Source of the DNA: Lysobacterales bacterium
GTDB taxonomy: Bacteria > Pseudomonadota > Gammaproteobacteria > Xanthomonadales > Rhodanobacteraceae
DNA length: 64,000 nucleotides
Direction: 5' to 3'
Assembly (NCBI GenBank): GCA_016721015.1
Contig: JADKJL010000001.1
Span: 372,001-436,000, forward strand
Shown: positions 55,401 through 62,283 of the stretch, piece by piece
How positions within the stretch are numbered: the stretch's first letter is position 1
How the letters are laid out: each line of letters starts with the position of its first letter
Program-made: the position numbers and the translations under genes
The notes under the pieces: model-generated
Told to the model about the DNA's origin: nothing
Seen by the model: only the letters and a program-made list of their open reading frames with translations
The model's database searches: none

Positions 55401-56140
55401 ATCGCCAGCAGCATCAGCGCATCGCGCCAGGTTGGGCCAGCCCTTCCCGCCGGCTTGTTGTCGTGCGGATCCGCTGCATCGCGAGCCACCCAGTAGGCAA
55501 TCATTGTTCCGGGTACGGCCAGTATCCAGAGCAGCGCCGCCATCAACCACCATGCCGATGGCCAGGATTTCCAGAATTCAGGATTGAACCAGCCGAGCTC
55601 GTTCTGCAGGAGATGCGGCAGGATGATCAGCACGCCGGCGAGTAGTCCGAAAAACGCGAATTCGACCTGCACCGCCAGCCAAGCGCGCAGATAGGTGACC
55701 ACGGCCATGCCGAGATCACGTGATCCGGCCGGTGTCAGATAGCGTCCATTGCGGCGCAGCCACCACAGAACGAGCGAATCACTCCGTTCAAGCGCGGCTT
55801 GAGCGCGTTCAAGCCCGATCGATCCAATCAACCGACCGAGCATGCCGCCGGCATAGCCGCCACCCGACACGGTCGACAGATAGTCCACGCGCGGCAACAA
55901 CCGATTGCTGGCGAGTCCGCGCAGCACACCGAGCGAGAATGTGGCGCTGCGGATGCCTCCGCCGGACAGGGCCAGACCGACCGTCGTCGCAGCCGGATCA
56001 GTGCTTGCAGTCGCCGCGTTGGCGAGCCGGCGGCGTTCCCGGATCGCCTCGCGTTCGTGGGCCGGAAGATTGGCGAATGGATCGCGTGCCGATGACTTGC
56101 TGACACTTGCGGGCGGGTCGACTTCATCGTGACTGACCAT
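52481..56140 (-). CDS. Large patatin-like phospholipase with inserted membrane domain
   Basis: 1219 aa. The patatin part is split. The N-terminal section has the oxyanion-hole motif SGGGIRSATFSLGVL (59-73) and the nucleophile Ser92 in STVSGGG. The catalytic Asp676 sits in YLSDGGHFENTAVYPLL, giving the Ser/Asp dyad. Between them lie about eight transmembrane helices (about 155-480), and a further helix near 920-940 (ALGTTLGIGASTTLLLAAW) precedes a C-terminal region with several cysteines (positions about 1000-1130). It is expected in the inner membrane and should cleave lipids or acyl esters. The ATG at 56140 has AAGGGAG upstream; the frame is open to 56353. The gene stands alone, with no recognisable partner. 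Confidence 0.87.
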   Translation of the reverse strand: MVSHDEVDPPASVSKSSARDPFANLPAHEREAIRERRRLANAATASTDPAATTVGLALSGGGIRSATFSLGVLRGLASNRLLPRVDYLSTVSGGGYAGGMLGRLIGSIGLERAQAALERSDSLVLWWLRRNGRYLTPAGSRDLGMAVVTYLRAWLAVQVEFAFFGLLAGVLIILPHLLQNELGWFNPEFWKSWPSAWWLMAALLWILAVPGTMIAYWVARDAADPHDNKPAGRAGPTWRDALMLLAMVAALAWLVDAGAWRWGNPQFPVAGLPLGLISLGTLAAAILRYASVLWRLRPSLANARASVATERNRLTLSLRRWSVAALILLGLGLLDFASWALLDLLSRGSGANWLIGGIGIGSVALAILRALAEPIQKLESKATASRFDWRSRALNLFGHVLALFLILLWATLVQWLVFDNSSVPGWVASEPVRALVLVGVAVAWLGFTATHAETANASSLHSFYRARVTRAYLSVGNAKRFSAKRADGSTTPLDPDASSSESALDAVSSVTEVLGGDDMPISDYRPEQRGGPIHLINSCLNQTHDDNSGLYNADRKGCMLTMSARGFEWGTHAFHPISAADDYGSLGRWVAISGAAAAPGAGAYTSPGWAMTLFFLGVRLGYWLRNPLPTDPQRKATFKQRLRILRSRLLAKPQLLANEARARFGGISQPWWYLSDGGHFENTAVYPLLRRRLDFIILADCGADAAFELGDLDNLVRKARIDFGADIEFYIGEEAEKEFGVDNSTLSILSPEDLITNTSARGILLGRIRYADQGPERPAKTGTLVVVKPNLHKALDADLLGYALRNPGFPQQGTGDQFFDEAQWESYQRLGFDFGRALTSTWLGQLPGWSKPATHDASAPRLRKSRRSPAAKEDADLPFWRRTMPAAALGTTLGIGASTTLLLAAWQAIDQVRKDDAARDTQVLARIDKSDALLDSLDLKPLRPIDFSEGSRIQRQVADLMELKDPQRNDPLQSRIDRQLQGFKAQCDRALIADNQNPPTDRLCGMVIPLESNNTPFRYWSPTCLSGYARLGDFRGCHGPEQAIAAVSVAPQATVESGQTAAANPQTNTEPQASPTTAATPQIRVTAMRLPGMNECFERGLVLYPQVYDEASRQAATASLNSLDLSVAASKHVAKVENVVRSAELKGLSMPARWRKPTLIVHQPGDLDCAEVLQGVIDRNLLAPDLHTDIRPLPASLKSQRHVIELWLPPDALRGATAK

Positions 56141-56300
56141 GGCTGCAACTCCCTTGAGCATTGCGGGTCGACGCCGGCTGACGCAATCGCGACCCGATGA
56201 CAAACAGACAATATCCCGACTTGCAAAGATACTCTGAATGCGGCACTTGTGAAGTGGCCACGGCACGCTACCATTGCGGTTTGCATCAACCGGCCCGTCC

Positions 56301-57311
56301 ATGAAGATCATCGACCTGCGCAGCGACACGGTCACAAAGCCGACACCGGCCATGCGCGCGGCGATGGCGGCGGCCGAAGTGGGCGACGATGTCTACGGCG
56401 AGGATCCGACGGTAAGCGCGCTGCAGCAGCGGCTCGCGGCCGATCTCGGTTTTGAGCAGGGTCTGTTCGTGCCGAGCGGCACGCAGGCAAACCTGGTTGC
56501 CCTGCTCGCCCATTGCCAGCGCGGCGATGAATACCTGGTCGGCATGGAAGCGCATACCTACAAGTACGAAAGTGGCGGCGCGGCCGTGCTGGGTTCGATC
56601 CAGCCGCAGCCTGTCGTCAATGCGTTCGATGGCAGCTTGCCGTTGGAGATCCTGGAAAAGTCGGTCAAGCCGGATGATCAGCACTTCGCGCGGACTCGTT
56701 TGCTGACGCTTGAAAACACCTGGCATGGTCGTGTCCTGGCGCAGGACTATGTGGACAAAGCCTCACGCTGGGCACGCTCGCGTGGCCTCGGCCTGCACCT
56801 CGATGGTGCGCGCCTGTTCAATGCGGCCGTGGCCAGCGGAGTACCGCCGGCTGATCTGGCCGCGCCGTTTGACAGCGTTTCAATCTGCCTGTCGAAAGGG
56901 CTCGGTGCGCCGGTCGGCTCGGTGCTGCTTGGCTCCGCCGCGTTGATCGCCAGTGGCAAACGCTGGCGCAAGATGCTTGGTGGCGGCATGCGCCAGTCCG
57001 GCATCCTCGCCGCCGCCGGCTTGTACGCGCTGGATAATCACGTCGCCCGTCTGGCCGAGGATCATGCGCGGGCGCAAACGCTCGCCGCCGGTCTGCGCGC
57101 AATCAAGGGCATCCAGGTGCAAGCGTGTCACACCAACATGGTCTTCATCGAGCTGCCGGCGGATCGCCTGCGTGAACTCGATCAGCATCTGGCGACGGCC
57201 GGCGTGCGCGCCAGCATCGGCTATCTGCCGAGCGTGCGCCTGGTCACCCATCTCGATATCGACGACGCGGCGATCGCGCACGCAATCGAGGCATTCGCCC
57301 GCTTCTTCTAA
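56301..57311 (+). CDS. ltaE: Low-specificity L-threonine aldolase
   Basis: PLP-dependent enzyme of 336 aa that splits threonine or allo-threonine to glycine and acetaldehyde. Family features: DLRSDTVTKPTPAMRAAM at the N-terminus, the GDDVYGEDPTV loop, AHTYKYESGG with His85 stacking on PLP, Asp168 in HLDGAR and the Schiff-base Lys199 in CLSKGLGAP. ATG 56301 follows the family start (MKIIDLRSD). The gene is convergent with the degenerate GGDEF/EAL gene, which it overlaps by four bases at the 3' ends. Confidence 0.93.
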   Translation: MKIIDLRSDTVTKPTPAMRAAMAAAEVGDDVYGEDPTVSALQQRLAADLGFEQGLFVPSGTQANLVALLAHCQRGDEYLVGMEAHTYKYESGGAAVLGSIQPQPVVNAFDGSLPLEILEKSVKPDDQHFARTRLLTLENTWHGRVLAQDYVDKASRWARSRGLGLHLDGARLFNAAVASGVPPADLAAPFDSVSICLSKGLGAPVGSVLLGSAALIASGKRWRKMLGGGMRQSGILAAAGLYALDNHVARLAEDHARAQTLAAGLRAIKGIQVQACHTNMVFIELPADRLRELDQHLATAGVRASIGYLPSVRLVTHLDIDDAAIAHAIEAFARFF

Positions 57312-59920
57312 CCCGCCTGCATCAGGCTGGCAAAATCGACCCGCTTGATCAGGCGCGCCTCGCCGATGCGCTTGCCTTGTACGTAGTCGACGCCGGTCTC
57401 ACGCAGCGCCTGCATGGTCAACTCGTCATCAACCTCGCCAGCAATCACGCGCATGTCGAGCGAATGTGCGAGTTCGGTGATCGAGGCAACCACGGCCCGG
57501 TCGCTGGCCTGTTCGGCGACGCGCTGAACCACGCTGCGGTCGATACGCACAAAATCACCGGGCAGCCGCTGCGCACGCAGGTGCGGCATCAGCCCGCCTT
57601 CGGTATCGGCACCATTGAGGACGAAGCGGCAGCCGATCGCGTGCAGGCGCGTGATGAAATGCAGGGCGGCCGGCAGATTGGCCAGCTCCGGGTTGTCGCG
57701 GATCTCGAAGATCAGCCGATCGGCCGGGACGCCGGTGCTGACAATCGATTTCTCGATCGATTCGAGTGATTCCGGATCGGCGAGGGTCGCCGGCGACAGG
57801 CGGATGATCAAGCCCAGCGCCGTTTGCCGGTTCTGTCCGCTGGCCAGTTGCAGGAGCAGGCTGCTGACTACCCACAGGTCGATGCGTTGGACCATGCCCA
57901 CGCGTTCAGCCAAGGGGATGAACGCGCGCGGCAGGATCAATTGGCCATCCTTGCCGACCATGCGCAATTGCACGACGAACAATGGACTCTCGGTATTGCG
58001 CCCGAGTTGCCAGCCGATGCTTTCGGGCACCTTGGCCGGCGGCTCCGGCAAGACGCTGGCGGCCACGACCGGTTGCACGAGGATGACAAAGCGCGCTTGC
58101 TCGAGGGCCAGGCGCAGGCGTTCGCTCGGCGCGCTGACGGTTGTCGCCGTCGCCGTCGCCACACTCGACGAGGTTGCCGCGCTACTCGCCTTGGTGGCGC
58201 CGTCGACCGCGGGCATGACAGGTGTCTCGACCTTCACCCGGCTTGCCGCGCGGGCGCGCTCGAGCGCCTCGTCGGCGCTGGCCGTGCGCGGATTCAAGAG
58301 CTCCGCGCCCACCCGGGCGTGGATCCGGTGCCGGGTCTCGCCAACGCTGTATTCGCGTTCGGCCAGCAGCTGCTGGAAGCTCTCGACGAGCACCTCGATA
58401 TTGTCGATCTGCACTTGTGCCAGCAACAACAGAAAACTGTCGCCTTCGCCGCGGGCGAGCACGTCGCCTTCGCGCAGGCGGTGCGCCAGCGCATGTGCGA
58501 CCGTGCGCAGCAACTCGTCACCGCGGGGCGCCGAATCATCATGGTCGCGATCAATCTCGATATGGATCAGGGCCGAATAACCGCCTCGATCGCGCAAGCG
58601 GGTGAGCTCTCCGATCAGGCGCTGGCGCAGATGCCGCGCATTCGGCAAGCCGGTCAGTGGATCGTGGCTGAGCTCCCAGCGCAGGCGTTCGGCGGTTCGA
58701 CGTTCGGCGATATCGCGAAAGACCACCACGGCCCCGGTCGTTCGCCGGTTCGCCGCCAGCGGCAGTACCGTGTACTCGACCGGCACGCCACTGCCGTCGC
58801 GGCGGCGGAACATGGTTTCGATCTGGTGCACCGGAACACCATCGCTGTAGGCACGACTCAGCGGTGAGCTGCGCGGGGATTCCTGCGGATGAATCGCGGC
58901 CTGGGCGAGCAGGCCGATGAGATCATTGTCGTCGCCGTAACCGAGCAGGCGCAATCCGGTTGGATTGACGAAACTGATGCGGCCATCGCCATCAACGCCA
59001 AACACGCCGTCGCCAACCGAGCCGAGAATGCCATCGAGCTGTTCGCGCTCCATCTCGGCCGAGCGGCGCATTTCAATGGTGCGCGCGAGCGTGCGGATGC
59101 GAGCCAGGAACAGCTCACGCGCCTCGTTCTTGAACATGCACTCGCTGGCACCGGCCTGCAGGCAGCGGCGGATGATGTCCTCGCGATAGCTGCCGGTGAT
59201 GACCGCGAGGATCGGCGGATCCTCACGCTCGCTCAAACGCTTGCACAGCTCGTCACCGCTGCCGTCCGGCAGGAAATAATCAACCACCACAAGATCATAG
59301 TGATTCGCCGATGCCAGCGCGTCGGCCTCGGCGATCGATGCCGCAACGTCGACGGCATAGCCGTTGCGTTCCAGCATGTCGCTGTAGGCCTGGCAGACGC
59401 TTTTCGAATCGTCGACGAACAGGATGCGGATACGCTCGGTCACATCCTTGACTGCGCCGTCAGTGGCAAAGTCGTCCGGCGCCAGCTCGATCACGCTGGC
59501 TGGAATGCGGCTGAATTGCGACCACAGCAGAAACCGGCCGCGCAAAGACGCATCCGCCCACTTGCGCACCTCGGCCGATTCCTCATGCGCCATCAACAGG
59601 GTTGGTGGCGCCGCCGGCGAGTCGCGGGTGAATTCGAGCAGGGCCTGGTATTCACGCGTTGGTCGGGCCGGGGCACCGACAATGGCCAGCGAGTAGGGCG
59701 GATCACCAGCGGCCGAACTGCCGATCCGGCGCAGGTGATCGAGGGCCTCAAGATAGTTGCCGATCTCGGCGCGCACGGGCAGCGAGGCTGCGGCCAGGGT
59801 GCGGCGCAACAGGTGATTCAGTGTGGTCGATCGCTCGACTAGCAGAATACCGCTCAAGGGGGCCTCGACATCATTCGGAAACCAATGCACCGCCCGCGTT
59901 GCAGGCACCTGCAACTGCAT
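57308..59920 (-). CDS. REC-REC-PAS-GGDEF-EAL protein with degenerate catalytic motifs (FimX-like)
   Basis: 870 aa, cytoplasmic. First comes a receiver-like domain without phospho-site (about 22-140). The second, complete receiver (about 164-275) has Asp170-Asp171, phospho-acceptor Asp214 in VVVDYFLPDG, Thr242 and Lys264. A PAS domain (about 292-410), a GGDEF domain whose motif reads GEGDSF (491-496), and an EAL domain (about 610-865) without an EAL signature (ILVQPVVAAS at its start) follow. Neither output domain should be catalytic, so the protein probably binds c-di-GMP as an effector. Domain order and degeneracy match FimX, a type IV pilus and twitching regulator of Pseudomonas and Xanthomonas, but the extra receiver and a Ser/Ala/Thr-rich linker (about 560-600) are unusual. 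No pilus genes are nearby. Confidence 0.85.
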   Translation of the reverse strand: MQLQVPATRAVHWFPNDVEAPLSGILLVERSTTLNHLLRRTLAAASLPVRAEIGNYLEALDHLRRIGSSAAGDPPYSLAIVGAPARPTREYQALLEFTRDSPAAPPTLLMAHEESAEVRKWADASLRGRFLLWSQFSRIPASVIELAPDDFATDGAVKDVTERIRILFVDDSKSVCQAYSDMLERNGYAVDVAASIAEADALASANHYDLVVVDYFLPDGSGDELCKRLSEREDPPILAVITGSYREDIIRRCLQAGASECMFKNEARELFLARIRTLARTIEMRRSAEMEREQLDGILGSVGDGVFGVDGDGRISFVNPTGLRLLGYGDDNDLIGLLAQAAIHPQESPRSSPLSRAYSDGVPVHQIETMFRRRDGSGVPVEYTVLPLAANRRTTGAVVVFRDIAERRTAERLRWELSHDPLTGLPNARHLRQRLIGELTRLRDRGGYSALIHIEIDRDHDDSAPRGDELLRTVAHALAHRLREGDVLARGEGDSFLLLLAQVQIDNIEVLVESFQQLLAEREYSVGETRHRIHARVGAELLNPRTASADEALERARAASRVKVETPVMPAVDGATKASSAATSSSVATATATTVSAPSERLRLALEQARFVILVQPVVAASVLPEPPAKVPESIGWQLGRNTESPLFVVQLRMVGKDGQLILPRAFIPLAERVGMVQRIDLWVVSSLLLQLASGQNRQTALGLIIRLSPATLADPESLESIEKSIVSTGVPADRLIFEIRDNPELANLPAALHFITRLHAIGCRFVLNGADTEGGLMPHLRAQRLPGDFVRIDRSVVQRVAEQASDRAVVASITELAHSLDMRVIAGEVDDELTMQALRETGVDYVQGKRIGEARLIKRVDFASLMQAG

Positions 59921-60091
59921 CGCCGCAGCGATCCTCGCCGTAGCGACTCCCCTTGCGACGCCGCGACATCAGACCAGTAGACGTATCGCATTGCAAGGCC
60001 GAAGCACGCGCAACTGCGGCACTTGGCCGCCCAACTTCGGTCAGCGACCGAGTTTCATTACACTGTAGGCAATCCGCACGGTGATCAGAGC

Positions 60092-61084
60092 ATGACCTTT
60101 CCACATACCCGCATGCGCCGCATGCGTCACGATGCGTTTTCGCGCGCGCTGATGCGCGAAACCACCCTGACCTGCACCGACTTGATCATGGTTGCCTTTG
60201 TCATTGACGGCGACAATCAGCGCGAAGCAGTCGCCTCGATGCCCGGCGTCGAGCGCTTGTCGATCGATCACCTGCTCACGCTGGCCGATCAGTGTGTCGA
60301 TCTCGGCATTCCGGCCCTCGCCCTGTTCCCGTCTGTCGATGCCCGTTTGAAGACGCTGGATGCGGCCGAGGCATGCAATTCGCAAGGTCTGTTCCAGCGT
60401 GCCGCGCGCGCACTCAAGGCCCGTCATCCCGGGCTTGGCCTGATCGGTGATGTCGCGCTCGATCCCTACACCACGCATGGCCAGGATGGCATCATCGATG
60501 ACGCCGGTTACGTGCTCAACGATGTCACGATCGCGGCGCTGATCCGCATGGCCCTGGCCCAGGCCGAAGCCGGCTTCGACATCGTTGCACCTTCCGACAT
60601 GATGGACGGGCGCATCGGCGCCATCCGCGCGGCACTCGAAGCGGCTGGCCACATCAATACGCGCATCCTCAGCTATTCGGCCAAATACGCCTCGGCCTTC
60701 TATGGCCCGTTTCGCGATGCGGTCGGCTCCTCGGCCAATCTCGGCAAGGGCGACAAGCACACCTACCAGATGGATATTGGCAACAGCGACGAGGCCCTGC
60801 GCGAGGTCGAACTCGACATCGAGGAAGGCGCCGACATGGTCATGATCAAGCCCGGGCTGCCCTATCTCGACATCGTGCGCCGGGTCAAGGATCACTTCGG
60901 CGTGCCGACCTTCGTCTATCAGGTCAGCGGCGAGTACGCGATGCTCAAGGCCGCCGCCCAGAACGGCTGGCTCGTCGAACGCGCGGTCGTGCTCGAATCG
61001 CTGACCGCGATGAAACGCGCCGGCGCCGATGCGATCCTGAGCTACTACGCCATTGAAGCCGCGCGCTGGTTGCGCGCAGACTGA
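60092..61084 (+). CDS. hemB: Delta-aminolevulinic acid dehydratase (porphobilinogen synthase)
   Basis: Haem-pathway enzyme of 330 aa that joins two 5-aminolevulinates to porphobilinogen. Two active-site lysines are present: Lys198 in SYSAKYASAFYGPF and Lys253 in MIKPGLPYLD. The metal-site segment reads DVALDPYTTHGQDG, without the cysteines of zinc enzymes, so this is the magnesium-type enzyme as in Pseudomonas aeruginosa. The ATG at 60092 (MTFPHTRMRRMRHDAFSRAL) is chosen over an upstream frame extension. aroE follows 36 bases downstream. Confidence 0.96.
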   Translation: MTFPHTRMRRMRHDAFSRALMRETTLTCTDLIMVAFVIDGDNQREAVASMPGVERLSIDHLLTLADQCVDLGIPALALFPSVDARLKTLDAAEACNSQGLFQRAARALKARHPGLGLIGDVALDPYTTHGQDGIIDDAGYVLNDVTIAALIRMALAQAEAGFDIVAPSDMMDGRIGAIRAALEAAGHINTRILSYSAKYASAFYGPFRDAVGSSANLGKGDKHTYQMDIGNSDEALREVELDIEEGADMVMIKPGLPYLDIVRRVKDHFGVPTFVYQVSGEYAMLKAAAQNGWLVERAVVLESLTAMKRAGADAILSYYAIEAARWLRAD

Positions 61085-61120
61085 ACCTGCTCGATCCGTC
61101 GACAAATCCGGAGTCAACGC

Positions 61121-62008
61121 ATGCAAATCATCGAAGAAAAATCCGCAGACCTGATCGATACGCAGGGAGGTCCTGGCCGGTATGCCGTATTCGGGAAACC
61201 GATCGCGCATTCCTTGTCGCCGCGCATCCATGCCGCATTCTCGCGCCAGCTTTCTATTCCACTCGAGTATCAGGCGATCGAGGCTTCAGCCGAGGAGTTC
61301 GTCGGCGCCCTTGCCACCTTCGCCGCGGCGGGTGGCCGCGGCGCCAACGTGACCTTGCCGCTCAAGCAGCACGCGGCGCGACTTTGCCTGTCGGTCAGCG
61401 AACGGGCGCGCCAAGCCGACAGCGTCAACACGCTTGTGCGGCGCGGTGAGGGTTGGCACGGCGAGAGCACTGATGGCGCCGGCCTTGTGCGCGACATCAC
61501 TGGCCGACATGGCTTGTACGTACGCGGTCGCCGAACCCTGTTGCTCGGTGCCGGCGGCGCCGCGCGTGCGGTTGCCTTTGCCCTGCTCGACGCCGGCGTC
61601 TCCGAATTGACCATTTCCAACCGCACCCCCGAGCATGCCGACACCCTGGCCGACGCGATCGGACAGCCCGAACGCGTGCAGACCCGCTACTGGACCGATC
61701 TTGGCAACTGGGGTGGATTCGATCTGGTCATCAACGCGACCTCGGCCGGCCACAGCAACCAGTCGCTTGGCTTGCCGGCCTCGCTGCTCGCCGCGCGCGC
61801 GATCTGCTATGACCTGTCCTACGGCAAGGCCTCATTCGGCTTCCTCGCCTGGGCGCGCAGTGTCGGTGCCGAACACGCTATCGATGGCCTCGGCATGCTC
61901 GTCGAACAAGCCGCCGAGGCATTCGATATCTGGCATGGGCAGCGTCCGGAAACCGATGCGATCTTTGCCGAGTTGCGCGCCTATTTGCCGGGCGACGCCG
62001 AAGATTGA
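61121..62008 (+). CDS. aroE: Shikimate dehydrogenase (NADP+)
   Basis: Enzyme of aromatic amino acid synthesis, 295 aa, reducing 3-dehydroshikimate to shikimate. Key residues: the shikimate-binding GKPIAHSLSPRIH, catalytic Lys82 in NVTLPLKQ and Asp118 in STDGAG, the NADP loop GAGGAAR (143-149) and SNRTPEHA, which marks NADP preference. The N-terminus is about 18 residues longer than in E. coli, but GGAG seven bases before the ATG at 61121 supports this start. It follows hemB and overlaps the next small gene at its stop codon. Confidence 0.95.
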   Translation: MQIIEEKSADLIDTQGGPGRYAVFGKPIAHSLSPRIHAAFSRQLSIPLEYQAIEASAEEFVGALATFAAAGGRGANVTLPLKQHAARLCLSVSERARQADSVNTLVRRGEGWHGESTDGAGLVRDITGRHGLYVRGRRTLLLGAGGAARAVAFALLDAGVSELTISNRTPEHADTLADAIGQPERVQTRYWTDLGNWGGFDLVINATSAGHSNQSLGLPASLLAARAICYDLSYGKASFGFLAWARSVGAEHAIDGLGMLVEQAAEAFDIWHGQRPETDAIFAELRAYLPGDAED

Positions 62009-62274
62009 CTGCCGTGTTCGCGTGCCGCAGCGGTTGCGGCGCCTGCTGCATCGCGCCGTCGATCTCGTCACCGATTCCGGGAATGCCGGGTGGAAAGCCG
62101 GCCGGCGTGCGCTGCATCCAATTGACCGAGCACAATACCTGCGCGATTTTCGGGTTGCCGGAACGCCCGCTGGTTTGTCGACAACTGCGCCCGGAAGCCG
62201 GCATGTGCGGACGGGATACGAATGAAGCAATGCGCCTGCTGGATGCACTCGAGCGGCAGACCGCGCCGACTTGA
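62005..62274 (+). CDS. YkgJ family cysteine cluster protein
   Basis: 89-aa protein with the CxxxCxxCC pattern near the N-terminus (CRSGCGACC), two further cysteines in RCIQLTEHNTCAIF, and RPLVCRQLRPEAGMC. This is the zinc- or iron-binding cysteine cluster of the YkgJ (UPF0153) family, of unknown function. Two starts are possible: a TTG at 62005 overlapping the aroE stop, or a GTG at 62014. The second gives the better match to relatives, but neither is preceded by a clear ribosome binding site. Translation is probably coupled to aroE. Confidence 0.82.
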   Translation: MTAVFACRSGCGACCIAPSISSPIPGMPGGKPAGVRCIQLTEHNTCAIFGLPERPLVCRQLRPEAGMCGRDTNEAMRLLDALERQTAPT

Positions 62275-62283
62275 ACGCATGAT

